From Hydrogenophilales bacterium 16-64-40 (GTDB taxonomy: Bacteria; Pseudomonadota; Gammaproteobacteria; Burkholderiales; Thiobacillaceae): 64,000 bases of DNA. Of this stretch, positions 45,745-56,421 are shown one piece after another; the first letter of the stretch is position 1, and every line of letters starts with the position of its first letter. The stretch lies in the NCBI GenBank assembly GCA_002256995.1, contig NCGX01000003.1:62001-126000 (forward strand), in the 5' to 3' direction. Made by a program: the position numbers and the translations under genes. A model generated the notes under the pieces. It had not been told where the DNA came from, did no database searches, and worked only from the letters and a program-made list of their open reading frames with translations.

Positions 45745-47439
45745 ATGATCCCGCGCGATTTCATCGACACCCTGCTCGCCCGCGTCGACATCGTCGACGT
45801 CATCGACCGGCGCGTGCCGCTGAAAAAAGCCGGACAGAACTATCAGGCCTGCTGTCCTTTCCACAGCGAAAAAACCCCCTCCTTCACGGTCAGTCCGACC
45901 AAGCAGTTCTACCACTGCTTCGGCTGCGGCGCGCACGGCTCCGCGATCGGCTTCCTGATCGAATACGAGCATATGGGGTTTCCCGACGCGGTGGCGGCGC
46001 TGGCGCAGGACGTCGGCCTGCCGGTGCCCGAGTCCGGCGAACCCGACCGCCCCAGACCACCGCCAGCATTATGGGAAGCGCTGGAACTGGCCGCCCAGTT
46101 CTACAAGAAACAGCTCAAGCAGACGCCGCGCGCAATCGACTACCTGAAGCAGCGCGGGCTGACCGGCGCCATCGCCGCCCGCTACGGCATCGGCTACGCG
46201 CCGGACGGCTCGCCGTTGAAGCAGGTCTTTCCCGATTACACAGCGGACGCCCTTGCCGCATCGGGCCTGGTGATCGACGGCGACCGCGGGCGCTACGACC
46301 GCTTTCGCGACCGCATCATGTTTCCGATCCGCAACATCAAGGGCCAGATCGTCGGCTTCGGCGGACGCGTGCTCGACCAGGGCGAGCCCAAATACCTCAA
46401 TTCGCCGGAAACCCTCCTGTTTCACAAGGGCTCGGAGCTATACGGCCTGTTCGAAGCGCGCGCGGCGATCAAGGCGGCCGGACGCGCCATCGTGGTCGAA
46501 GGCTACATGGATGTGGTGGCGCTGGCGCAGCATGGGGTGGAATTTGCCGTGGCGGCGCTGGGCACCGCCACCACGCCGATCCATGCGCGCACCCTGCTGC
46601 GCCACACCGACCATCTGATCTTCGCCTTCGATGGCGACAAGGCCGGGCGCAAGGCCGCCTGGCGCGCGCTCGAAAACACGCTGGAATCGCTGCAGGATGG
46701 CAAGGATGTCAGCTTCCTGTTCCTGCCCGAAGGCGAAGATCCCGACAGCTATATCCGCACCAACGGCCAGGCCGCCTTTCTGCATCTGCTGGACACCGAT
46801 ACGCTGCCGCTCTCCGCCTTTCTGGTGCGCGAACTGTCACGCGGCCGCAAACTCGACAGTCAGGAAGGCCGCGCCGCGCTGATCAAGGACGCGAAGCCGC
46901 TGCTGGAGAAAATCGCCGCGCCGCTGCTGGCCCGCTTGATCCAGCGGCAGATCGCCGAACTCGCAAACCTGCAGGCCGACGAGTTCGGCCTCATGGGGGT
47001 CAGGCCCAGCGCCACCCGCCGGACGGCGCTGCGGCCGCAGCGCCGTCCGGCACCCTCGCGGGTGCGCAGCCTGGCCCGCACGCTGCTGATGAACCCGCAG
47101 CGCGTTGCCGAAGTCGATCCCTGCTGGCTCGATGCAAACGACCCGCTGAGCCGCCGCATGGGCGAACTGATGGCCTGGCTGCGTGAGGTTGGCCCGCTCA
47201 AACCACAGACGCTCAGCGTTATCGCCCAAGGCACTGAACTCGCGCCCTTGGTCGATGAACTGATGACGGATTTACTTGACAAAGATGATAGCTGGGACTG
47301 GAACGCGGAATTCGACGGCGCGGTCAAACAGTTGCGTGACGACTGGCAGCGCCGCCGCTGGCAGGAACTGGCCGCACGGCCGTTAAGCAGTTTGAGTATC
47401 AGCGAACGCCAGGAATTAATCGAACTGGCACGCTCCTAG
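45745..47439 (+). CDS. dnaG: DNA primase
   Basis: 564 residues. Zinc-binding domain with C37, H40, C58 and C61 (CCPFHSEKTPSF; YHCFGCGAHG), Toprim core with VVEGYMDVVAL and FAFDGDKAGRKA (acidic metal ligands), and a C-terminal DnaB-binding region (about 430-564) that is diverged, as is usual. It synthesises RNA primers at the fork. ATG 45745. Confidence 0.96.
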   Translation: MIPRDFIDTLLARVDIVDVIDRRVPLKKAGQNYQACCPFHSEKTPSFTVSPTKQFYHCFGCGAHGSAIGFLIEYEHMGFPDAVAALAQDVGLPVPESGEPDRPRPPPALWEALELAAQFYKKQLKQTPRAIDYLKQRGLTGAIAARYGIGYAPDGSPLKQVFPDYTADALAASGLVIDGDRGRYDRFRDRIMFPIRNIKGQIVGFGGRVLDQGEPKYLNSPETLLFHKGSELYGLFEARAAIKAAGRAIVVEGYMDVVALAQHGVEFAVAALGTATTPIHARTLLRHTDHLIFAFDGDKAGRKAAWRALENTLESLQDGKDVSFLFLPEGEDPDSYIRTNGQAAFLHLLDTDTLPLSAFLVRELSRGRKLDSQEGRAALIKDAKPLLEKIAAPLLARLIQRQIAELANLQADEFGLMGVRPSATRRTALRPQRRPAPSRVRSLARTLLMNPQRVAEVDPCWLDANDPLSRRMGELMAWLREVGPLKPQTLSVIAQGTELAPLVDELMTDLLDKDDSWDWNAEFDGAVKQLRDDWQRRRWQELAARPLSSLSISERQELIELARS

Positions 47440-47452
47440 CTTGCCAGAAACG

Positions 47453-47482
47453 CCGGGGCGAAGCCCCGGTTTGCGGTATAAT
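47453..47482 (+). promoter_or_regulatory. dnaG 3' hairpin overlapping the rpoD promoter region
   Basis: CCGGGGC (47453-47459), loop GAA, GCCCCGG (47463-47469) forms a perfect 7-bp stem 14 bp after the dnaG stop, followed by only TTT. A perfect TATAAT lies at 47477-47482, with no good -35 since that position falls in the stem. The site could both attenuate dnaG read-through and start rpoD transcription. Confidence 0.45.
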
Positions 47483-47549
47483 TGCCGGTTGTTTTTGAAC
47501 GTTTTTTCCTGCCCGCGCGCTTCGCACCGGGCAGAACCTGAGCGGAGAT

Positions 47550-49499
<1,950 letters not shown>

Positions 49500-49506
49500 G
49501 CGTCCC

Positions 49507-49535
49507 GCCCCGCTCACCGCGGGGCTTTCAATTTT
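49507..49535 (+). terminator. Intrinsic terminator after rpoD
   Basis: GCCCCGC (49507-49513) and GCGGGGC (49519-49525) form a 7-bp stem with a 5-base loop, followed by TTTCAATTTT. It ends one base before the tRNA gene. Confidence 0.82.
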
Positions 49536-49536
49536 C

Positions 49537-49613
<77 letters not shown>

Positions 49614-49665
49614 TTTAACCCAGCATCAGCGATAATCTCTCCCATAAAAACAAGGGGAGTGACTG

Positions 49666-50250
49666 ATGGAAGGGGAAGCCAGAAAACCCGGCGAGCGCCG
49701 TTTGCAAATTCTGCAAACGCTGGCTGCAATGCTGCAGGAACCCAAACCGGAAAAAATCACCACGGCGGCACTTGCGGCACGCGTCGGGGTGTCGGAAGCG
49801 GCGCTGTATCGCCATTTCGCCAGCAAGGCGCAGATGTATGAAGGCCTGATCGAATTCATCGAACAGACGCTTTTGGGGCTGATTGCGCGCATCACGGCCG
49901 ATATGCCGTCGCCGGCCGCCCAGATCGAGGCCATTCTCGGCATGCTGCTGAACTTTGCGGAGAAGAATCCGGGGATGACGCGGGTGCTGATCGGCGACGC
50001 GCTGGTGCACGAAAACGAGCGACTGCAAAAACGCATCAACCAATTACACGACCGCATCGAGGCACAGTTGCGGCAATGCCTGCGCTTTTGCGGCGACCGC
50101 CAGTCCGAACTCAGCGCGCCGCTGGCCAACCTGTTGCAATGCGTGGTGGTGGGGCGCTGGCACCAGTTTGCCAAGAGCGGGTTTACCCGTGCCCCGGGCG
50201 GCGACATCCCACTATTGCTGTCACGCCTGCTTGACGTTCACCCGGCCTGA
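49666..50250 (+). CDS. slmA: Nucleoid occlusion factor SlmA (TetR family)
   Basis: 194 residues. The N-terminal TetR helix-turn-helix is TTAALAARVGVSEAALYRHF, followed by the FtsZ-binding region EGLIEFIEQTLLGLIARI and RINQLHDRIEAQLRQCLR, both closely matching SlmA. It blocks FtsZ assembly over nucleoid DNA. AAGGGGAG precedes ATG 49666. It converges with moeB, overlapping its 3' end by 13 bp. Confidence 0.9.
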   Translation: MEGEARKPGERRLQILQTLAAMLQEPKPEKITTAALAARVGVSEAALYRHFASKAQMYEGLIEFIEQTLLGLIARITADMPSPAAQIEAILGMLLNFAEKNPGMTRVLIGDALVHENERLQKRINQLHDRIEAQLRQCLRFCGDRQSELSAPLANLLQCVVVGRWHQFAKSGFTRAPGGDIPLLLSRLLDVHPA

Positions 50251-51008
50251 ACAGCGGCTTGCCCGCACACCGGGCAGGCCGGGTCGCGCGGCACTTTCAT
50301 CACGCGGGCGGCGGCCTGCAGGGCATCCCACAGCAGCAGCCGGCCGATCATGGGTTCGCCCGCCCAGGCCAGAAACTTCAGCGCTTCCAACGCCTGCATC
50401 GCGCCGATGACGCCGACCAGCGGCGAAAACACGCCCGCTTCGGCGCAACGCAATTCGGGCTCGTCGGCGTGGTCAGGGAACAGGCAGTGATAGCAGGGGC
50501 TGTTGGCGCGGCTGGAATCAAAAACTGCCAACTGTCCGGAAAACCCGATCGCCGCGCCCGACACCAGCGGCTTGCCCAACGCCACGCAGGCGCGGTTGAC
50601 GGCATGCCGGGTGGCGAAGTTGTCCGACGCATCGACCACCAGATCGACCACTGCCACCGCCTCAAGCAAGGCGGCATTCGCCAGCATTTGAGTCATCGGC
50701 CGCACGTCGATTTGCGGGTTGATGGCGCGCACGCTGCGGGCCAGCGAATCAGCCTTGTATTCGCCGATCGCCGCCGTGGAATGGCCGATCTGGCGCTGTA
50801 AATTAGTGAGGTCGACGGTATCGCCGTCCGCCAACACCAGCCGCCCCACCCCCGCCGCCCCCAGATACAGCGCCACCGGGCATCCCAGGCCGCCGGCGCC
50901 GACGATCAGCACCGCGGCGTCGCAGATGCGTGCCTGTCCGGCCACGCCGATTTCCGGCAGCAGGATGTGTCGGCTGTAGCGCAGCAGCAGGTCGTCGGTC
51001 AGTTCCAT
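50238..51008 (-). CDS. moeB: Molybdopterin-synthase adenylyltransferase (ThiF/MoeB/HesA family)
   Basis: 256 residues. The ATP-binding motif is VLIVGAGGLGCPVALYLGAAG, with DLTNLQRQ and two zinc CxxC pairs (CYHC; CPVC). It adenylates the C-terminal glycine of MoaD, or ThiS in some species, so the partner could be molybdopterin or thiamine synthesis. No rhodanese domain. Gene order moeB-hypothetical-ctpA-envC-gpmI is typical of betaproteobacteria. Confidence 0.92.
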   Translation of the reverse strand: MELTDDLLLRYSRHILLPEIGVAGQARICDAAVLIVGAGGLGCPVALYLGAAGVGRLVLADGDTVDLTNLQRQIGHSTAAIGEYKADSLARSVRAINPQIDVRPMTQMLANAALLEAVAVVDLVVDASDNFATRHAVNRACVALGKPLVSGAAIGFSGQLAVFDSSRANSPCYHCLFPDHADEPELRCAEAGVFSPLVGVIGAMQALEALKFLAWAGEPMIGRLLLWDALQAAARVMKVPRDPACPVCGQAAVQAG

Positions 51009-51023
51009 GGGGGCGCCGGAGCG

Positions 51024-51419
51024 TTATTTATATCCGCGCCACTCTTCCGGCGTGTCGTCACGGTCGCCATGCAAATGGCGCTCGTAGACATTGATGAAGG
51101 CCTGCTGGGATTTGATGTCCGGTTCGTCGGCCGCGACGTTGCGCCGCTGCACGCTCTCGCTGAAGTAGGCCAGCGCGCGCCTGAGCTTGCTGAGCAGGCT
51201 GTTGTCGAGATGGAAGCCCTGACTCGCGAGCGCCATTTCCAGGCTTTCCAGGGTGTATTCGCAGATGTGATAGCGCACCAGCAGGCAGTTACCCTGAGGA
51301 CCGACCGTCACCACCAGTCCATCCAATCCTTCGAGCAAAATCAGCGCGCGCTCCGCCTGCCCTGCCGGCACGTCATGGAAAACGATTTCGCGGATTTTTT
51401 CGAGGTCACACGGGCGCAT
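51024..51419 (-). CDS. Conserved hypothetical protein
   Basis: 131 residues from ATG 51419; ATG 51434 would add 5. No recognised domain. It is soluble, starts MRPCDLEKIREIVFHDVP, and contains a repeat-like pair of short alpha/beta units (LEGLDGLVVTVGPQGNCLLV; CEYTLESLEMALASQGFHL) and an acidic C-terminal tail. It is 15 bp from moeB, likely in one transcript. Function unknown. Confidence 0.7.
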   Translation of the reverse strand: MRPCDLEKIREIVFHDVPAGQAERALILLEGLDGLVVTVGPQGNCLLVRYHICEYTLESLEMALASQGFHLDNSLLSKLRRALAYFSESVQRRNVAADEPDIKSQQAFINVYERHLHGDRDDTPEEWRGYK

Positions 51420-51500
51420 GGCACACCAAGTCAAACAACACTTTGCTCAGTATAGCGCTGCCGTTGCCGCTGTGGCGGCATCGCAGCCACAGCAGCTTTG

Positions 51501-52919
51501 TCAGCGGCCCTGCATAATCTGCAGGCCTTTCAGCAGGTTCAGCGCCTGATTCATCTGGAAATCGTTCTTCGAGACAATTTCGCCCGGTTCCAGTGCTACC
51601 GGCTTTTTGTCCTCGTCGTTCCTGCCCGGCTTGTCCGCCGGCGCCTTCTTGATGGTGTCCCCCGGCTTATCCGTGGGGGCGGCGGGTTCGTCGCCCGCAG
51701 GATTGGCCAGGTGCTTGTCGAGATCGGCTTCGCGAAGGCCGAAACCATTCTCCGATTCCGGCATTGCCGGGTCTTCCACCACGATGTCGGGCTCGATGCC
51801 CTTGGCTTGAATGGAGCGTCCATTCGGTGTGTAGTAGCGCGCGGTGGTGAGCTTGATCGCCGTGCCGTTGCCGATCGGCAGGATGGTCTGCACCGACCCC
51901 TTGCCGAAGGTGCGGGTGCCCATGACGATCGCACGCTTGTGATCCTGCAGCGCACCCGCCACGATTTCAGATGCCGAGGCCGATCCCATGTTGACCAGCA
52001 CCACCATCGGCACGCTCTTCACGCCCTCCGGCAGGTTTTTCAGGTAATCGGCCTGCATTGGCCGCAGATAATGTTCACGGCTGGCCGTCAGCCGCATCTT
52101 GGCGTCTTCGCTGCGACCCTCGGTATACACCACCAGGCTGTCGGGCTTGACGAACGCAGCGGTCACCGCGACCGCGCCATTCAGCAAGCCGCCCGGATCG
52201 TTGCGCAGATCCAGAATCAGCCCCTTCAACGGCGCCTTGTTGTCCTTGTAGAGATTATTCAATGACTCGGCCAGCAGTTCGCCGGTGTGTTCCTGAAACT
52301 GCGTCACGCGCACGTAACCGTAGCCGGGGTCGACCAGCGTGGACTTCACACTGCGAATCTTGATGACCGCGCGGGTCAGGGTCAGCACGATCGGCTGCGC
52401 CGCATCCTTGCGCGCGATGGTGAGCTTGATGCTCGTTCCCGGCTTGCCGCGCATCCGCTTCACAGCATCGTTCAGCGTCATGCCCTTCACCGGCGTATCG
52501 TCGAGCTTGATGATCAGGTCGCCCGGCTTGACTCCGGCCTTGAAGGCGGGCGTATCCTCGATCGGCGAGACGACCTTGACGAAGCCGTCTTCCATGCCGA
52601 CTTCGATGCCGAGGCCGCCGAACTCGCCCTGGGTGCCGACCTGCAGATCCTTGAACCCCTCGACATCCAGATACGCGGAGTGCGGATCCAGCCCGGTCAG
52701 CATGCCGGTGATCGCTTCGGTGATGAGCTTTTTGTCCTCGACCGGCTCGACGTAATCGCTCTTGATGCGGGCAAACACATCGGTAAAGGCGCGCAGTTCC
52801 GCGACCGGCAGCGCGGTCGCCGCATCCTTGTCGGCGATCGCCGACAGGTTGACCGTCAGCGCTGCGCCGGCCAGCAGGCCGGCCAGACCGACGAGTACGA
52901 ATTTCGCCTTTTGTGTCAT
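51501..52919 (-). CDS. ctpA: Carboxyl-terminal protease CtpA (S41 family)
   Basis: 472 residues. N-terminal signal anchor (FVLVGLAGLLAGAALTV), PDZ domain about 100-175 (VVSPIEDTPAFKAGVKPGD), and the S41 core with catalytic serine in NMGSASASEIVAGAL (about 315) and lysine in TFGKGSVQ (K340). The C-terminal tail is proline/lysine-rich and disordered. It processes periplasmic and peptidoglycan-linked proteins. It ends 82 bp before the hypothetical gene and starts 2 bp from the envC stop. Confidence 0.95.
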   Translation of the reverse strand: MTQKAKFVLVGLAGLLAGAALTVNLSAIADKDAATALPVAELRAFTDVFARIKSDYVEPVEDKKLITEAITGMLTGLDPHSAYLDVEGFKDLQVGTQGEFGGLGIEVGMEDGFVKVVSPIEDTPAFKAGVKPGDLIIKLDDTPVKGMTLNDAVKRMRGKPGTSIKLTIARKDAAQPIVLTLTRAVIKIRSVKSTLVDPGYGYVRVTQFQEHTGELLAESLNNLYKDNKAPLKGLILDLRNDPGGLLNGAVAVTAAFVKPDSLVVYTEGRSEDAKMRLTASREHYLRPMQADYLKNLPEGVKSVPMVVLVNMGSASASEIVAGALQDHKRAIVMGTRTFGKGSVQTILPIGNGTAIKLTTARYYTPNGRSIQAKGIEPDIVVEDPAMPESENGFGLREADLDKHLANPAGDEPAAPTDKPGDTIKKAPADKPGRNDEDKKPVALEPGEIVSKNDFQMNQALNLLKGLQIMQGR

Positions 52920-52920
52920 C

Positions 52921-54165
52921 TCACTTCACCCACAGGAGGGGATTAACAGGACGGCTTTGATGCCGCATTTCGAAATACAGGCCGGTGTCGGGTTGGCCGC
53001 CACTGTTGCCGACCGTGGCGATGGGATCGCCAGGCTGAACCCGTTCGCCCACCTGCTTATACAGACTTTCATTATTGCTGTACAGGCTCATATAGCCCTC
53101 GCCGTGGTCGACAATAATCAGGTTGCCAAAGCCGCGCAGCCACTCGGAAAACACCACTTGCCCGGAAGCGATCGCCTTCACCACCGTGCCCTCGGCCGCA
53201 CGAATGAACAGGCCTTTCCAACTGACGCCGCCGCCTTCTCTCTGAGCACCGAAGCGGTTCATCAGTTCCCCGGCGACGGGGAGCCGCAGCGAGCCTTTCA
53301 ACCCGGAGAACGGCTTGGCGGAGCGAAACGCCACCGGTGTTTCGGTGTTGACGCCCAGGCCACGGCGCGGCTGGCTGGCCGCGCGCTTGTCGGTTTTTGG
53401 GTTTTTTTGCGCCTGCTGTGCGCGTGCGCGCGCCGCTTCACGTGCCGCCTGCTGCGCCATCACTCGGTTGAGGCGCTCCACCAGCTGCGTCAAGCGGCGC
53501 TCGTCGCGCTTGAGGTTGGAAATTTCGCGCTGCTGCTTTTTGATTTGCACCGACAGTTTTTGCAGGACCTGTTCGCGTGCGCGCTTGTCGGCCAGCAATT
53601 TCTTTTGCTCGGCTTCGCGGTCCATCTGCAGCTGGGTCAGCTCGGCCGACTTTTGTTCGGTTTGCTGTTGCAGCGCGGCCAGTTGTGCCAAGTCGGCCCG
53701 CAGGACCTCGATCGTCTCGTGCTGGGCCCGCGACAGGTGCGTCAGATAACGCAGATCGCGCGCGGTCTGGTTTGGGTCACCGCCGTTGAGCATGAGTTTG
53801 AGCGCATCGCCCTGACCGCGCTGGTGGGCGGCCTTGAGCGCCCGGGCGAGGTGGGCCTGCTGCTGGCGGATGCGCGTCTCGGTCGCGTCAGTCTGTTGCC
53901 GCAGTGCCTGCAAATCAGTCTGGGCACGCTGGCGTTCGTCATCCAGCTGGCGCAATTGGCGCACCGCACCACTGATCGCGCGTTCGGATTGGCGTAGCTC
54001 GTCGGCCGCTTCCCGACGATTCGCCTGCGTGCTGCGAAACTCCTTTTGCAAGGTTTGCAGGCGCTGCTTGAGGGAATCGAGTTCGGATTGCTTGCGATCG
54101 GCCTGGTTGGCGCTAGCGTACAGCGGCCAGACCAGCAGCAGGACGAGAAATGGTCTGAAGTTCAC
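52921..54165 (-). CDS. envC: Murein hydrolase activator EnvC (degenerate M23/LytM)
   Basis: 414 residues. Signal peptide (FLVLLLVWPLYASA), long coiled coil (about 25-260, many Gln/Arg heptads) and a C-terminal LytM domain. The M23 zinc and catalytic residues are missing: the usual HKGIDI-type segment reads SWKGLFIRA and the HxH site reads YSNNES. As in E. coli EnvC it should therefore activate amidases at the septum rather than cut peptidoglycan itself. GTG start at 54165. Gene order gpmI-envC-ctpA is conserved. Confidence 0.93.
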   Translation of the reverse strand: MNFRPFLVLLLVWPLYASANQADRKQSELDSLKQRLQTLQKEFRSTQANRREAADELRQSERAISGAVRQLRQLDDERQRAQTDLQALRQQTDATETRIRQQQAHLARALKAAHQRGQGDALKLMLNGGDPNQTARDLRYLTHLSRAQHETIEVLRADLAQLAALQQQTEQKSAELTQLQMDREAEQKKLLADKRAREQVLQKLSVQIKKQQREISNLKRDERRLTQLVERLNRVMAQQAAREAARARAQQAQKNPKTDKRAASQPRRGLGVNTETPVAFRSAKPFSGLKGSLRLPVAGELMNRFGAQREGGGVSWKGLFIRAAEGTVVKAIASGQVVFSEWLRGFGNLIIVDHGEGYMSLYSNNESLYKQVGERVQPGDPIATVGNSGGQPDTGLYFEMRHQSRPVNPLLWVK

Positions 54166-54195
54166 CCTAATGAGCTTACCCGAACTCCACCCGCT

Positions 54196-55737
54196 TTACT
54201 CAAATTGCACGAGGGCTTCGCCGGTCATTTCAGTAGGGGGCGGCAGGCCCATCATTTTCAGCAGGGTCGGGCTGATGTCTTCGAGTGCCCCGGTTTCCGC
54301 CAGCGTGGCCGGGCGCCGCCCAACGTAAATCAAAGGGACCAGGTTGAGGGTGTGCGCGGTATGCGCCTGCCCGGTTTCGGTGTCGCGCATCAATTCGGCA
54401 TTGCCGTGGTCGGCGGTTATCAAGACTTCGCCGCCGCGCGCCAACTGCGCTTCCACCACCCGGCCGAGGCAGGTGTCGACCGTTTCGATCGCCTTGATGG
54501 CGGCCTCCAGGTCGCCGGTGTGCCCGACCATGTCCGGGTTGGCATAGTTGCAGACGATGACGTCATATTGCTTGCTCTCGATCGCAGCAACCAATTTTTC
54601 GGTCACCTCGAAAGCGCTCATTTCGGGCTTCATGTCGTAGGTGGCGACGTCCGGCGACGGCACCAGCACCCGGTCTTCGCCGGGGAAAGAGACTTCCTCG
54701 CCGCCGTTGAAAAAGAAGGTGACGTGCGGATATTTCTCGGTTTCGGCGATGCGCAGTTGGCGCAAGCCGAGTTGGGCGATGTACTCGCCGAGACCGTTCT
54801 TGATGCGCTCGGGCGGGAATGCCACCGAAACCGCAAAGTCATCGCTGTAACCGGTCAGGGTGCAGTAGGTGGCCAGGCGCGGTGTGACCTCACGTTCAAA
54901 TTCGCTGAAATCGCGCTCGATGAACGGCCGCGACAGCTGACGCGCGCGGTCGGAGCGGAAGTTGAGGAAGATCACCGAATCGCCGTCTTCCATTTTCACG
55001 GGTTTGCCGTCCGGCGGCAGGATCGCTGTGGCCTTGACAAACTCGTCACTCTCGCCGCGCGCGTAGGCGGCTTCCAGGCCAGCCTGCGGACTCTCCGCCA
55101 TGAATTCGGCGCGACCTTGAGTCAGCAGGTCGTAGGCTGACTGGACCCGCTGCCAGCGGCGGTCGCGGTCCATCGCAAAGTAGCGGCCGATCATCGACGC
55201 GATATGACCGACGCCGGTCTGCTCGATTTTTTCGTTCAGCCGACGCAGATAGACCTCGGCACTTTTCGGTGGCGTGTCGCGTCCGTCCAGGAAAACATGC
55301 AGGCACACCTTGTTCAGCCCTTCGCGCACTGCCAGATCGAGCAGCGCGTGGAAGTGCAGCTCATGGCTGTGCACCCCACCGTCCGACAGCAGGCCCAGCA
55401 CGTGCAGGGTCTTGCCGTTGTCGCGTGCCAGGTGCACGGCATTCAGCAGGGCGGGATTGGTATAGAAATAGCCGGACTCGATGGCACGGTCGATGCGAGT
55501 GAATTCCTGATACACCACACGCCCGGCACCGATATTCAGATGCCCCACCTCGGAATTGCCCATTTGTCCCTTGGGCAGACCCACCTCAGATTCCGACGCA
55601 TGGATGAGCGTGTGCGGATGGTGTTTCCACAACCGATCCCAATTAGGCTTGCTGGCCTGGGCGATTGCATTGTCGGCGCGTTCCGCACGGCAACCAAAAC
55701 CGTCAAGGATGATAAGGAGAACCGGCAAGGTCTTCAT
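54196..55737 (-). CDS. gpmI: 2,3-bisphosphoglycerate-independent phosphoglycerate mutase
   Basis: 513 residues, the usual length. The nucleophile is S62 in GNSEVGHLNIG. Metal-binding segments near the ends are LDGFGCR and ITADHGNAE. It interconverts 3- and 2-phosphoglycerate with Mn2+. ATG 55737. A 168-bp AT-rich divergent gap separates it from the ArsR-type regulator. Confidence 0.96.
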   Translation of the reverse strand: MKTLPVLLIILDGFGCRAERADNAIAQASKPNWDRLWKHHPHTLIHASESEVGLPKGQMGNSEVGHLNIGAGRVVYQEFTRIDRAIESGYFYTNPALLNAVHLARDNGKTLHVLGLLSDGGVHSHELHFHALLDLAVREGLNKVCLHVFLDGRDTPPKSAEVYLRRLNEKIEQTGVGHIASMIGRYFAMDRDRRWQRVQSAYDLLTQGRAEFMAESPQAGLEAAYARGESDEFVKATAILPPDGKPVKMEDGDSVIFLNFRSDRARQLSRPFIERDFSEFEREVTPRLATYCTLTGYSDDFAVSVAFPPERIKNGLGEYIAQLGLRQLRIAETEKYPHVTFFFNGGEEVSFPGEDRVLVPSPDVATYDMKPEMSAFEVTEKLVAAIESKQYDVIVCNYANPDMVGHTGDLEAAIKAIETVDTCLGRVVEAQLARGGEVLITADHGNAELMRDTETGQAHTAHTLNLVPLIYVGRRPATLAETGALEDISPTLLKMMGLPPPTEMTGEALVQFE

Positions 55738-55755
55738 GAAAAATATTTATATAAC

Positions 55756-55802
55756 CTGACTCGTTTTTGTGGAATCATTTTAATATATGCGTGATTTCTA
55801 AT
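55756..55802 (+). promoter_or_regulatory. Probable promoter region of the ArsR-type regulator
   Basis: CTGACT (55756-55761) and TTTAAT (55779-55784) are spaced by 17 bp on the plus strand. Downstream TTCTAAT at 55796-55802 matches a half-site of the palindrome before the RND operon, and GGAATCA (55771-55777) with TGATTTC (55792-55798) forms an imperfect dyad. Autoregulation is plausible but unproven. Confidence 0.4.
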
Positions 55803-55905
55803 CTATACACAACGTGCAATATTGCCCGAAATATGCCGTGCGTGGCGGGCGTTTCCACCCCGGAAGCCGACCGCGTCAGGGTATGACACGAATAGGACCG
55901 AGGTT

Positions 55906-56235
55906 ATGAATATGGCAGCAGACTGGGACGAAGTGGATCTCATGGACAAGGACGAGCACATCGAGCAGGCCTCGCGTGCAATGAAGGCCATGTCGCATCC
56001 GCTGCGCCTGAAAATTCTCTGCGTGCTGGGCGACAAGGAAATCAGCGTGCAGGAAATTGTCGACCACGTCGGCACCTCGCAGAGCAACATCTCGCAGCAC
56101 CTCGCCATCCTGCGCGACAAGGGCGTGCTGCGAACCCGCAAGGTCGCCAACCGCGTGTACTACCGCGTCGGCGACACCCGCACGCTGAAGTTGCTGGGCA
56201 TGATGCGCGACGTATTTTGCGGCTTCGCCAAGTAA
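55906..56235 (+). CDS. ArsR-family regulator with dithiol persulfide-sensor pattern
   Basis: 109 residues. Winged helix: AMSHPLRLKILCVLG (helix before the motif), VQEIVDHVGTSQSNISQHLAIL recognition helix region and RKVANRVYYRVGD wing. Only two cysteines, C39 (LKILCVL) and C105 (RDVFCGF), in the same positions as in YgaV, BigR and SqrR, where they form a disulfide or tetrasulfide upon reacting with sulfide or persulfide. There are no canonical ArsR metal ligands. ATG 55906 with GAGG upstream. It lies next to an efflux and sulfur-redox operon, its probable target. Confidence 0.85.
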   Translation: MNMAADWDEVDLMDKDEHIEQASRAMKAMSHPLRLKILCVLGDKEISVQEIVDHVGTSQSNISQHLAILRDKGVLRTRKVANRVYYRVGDTRTLKLLGMMRDVFCGFAK

Positions 56236-56365
56236 ATCCCCGCAAGCTAGTCCCATCGGCAGCGCAGGCCCGGCTACGCGCAAGCGTGTCGGGCCTTTGT
56301 TTATGGTGCATACTAAAAAAACAGTCACGCCGGTGCAATTCGCCTCAGAAGCACCACCCAAGCGC

Positions 56366-56397
56366 TTGAATAAAATGATAAATTAGAATATTCTAAT
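56366..56397 (+). promoter_or_regulatory. Operator-promoter of the RND/rhodanese operon
   Basis: TTGAAT (-35, 56366-56371) and TATTCT (-10, 56389-56394) are spaced by 17 bp. A perfect 16-bp palindrome ATTAGAATATTCTAAT (56382-56397) covers the -10. The position predicts that a bound ArsR-type repressor blocks RNA polymerase. Confidence 0.7.
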
Positions 56398-56421
56398 GAA
56401 CGCTTTTCTGGAGGTTTCCCT

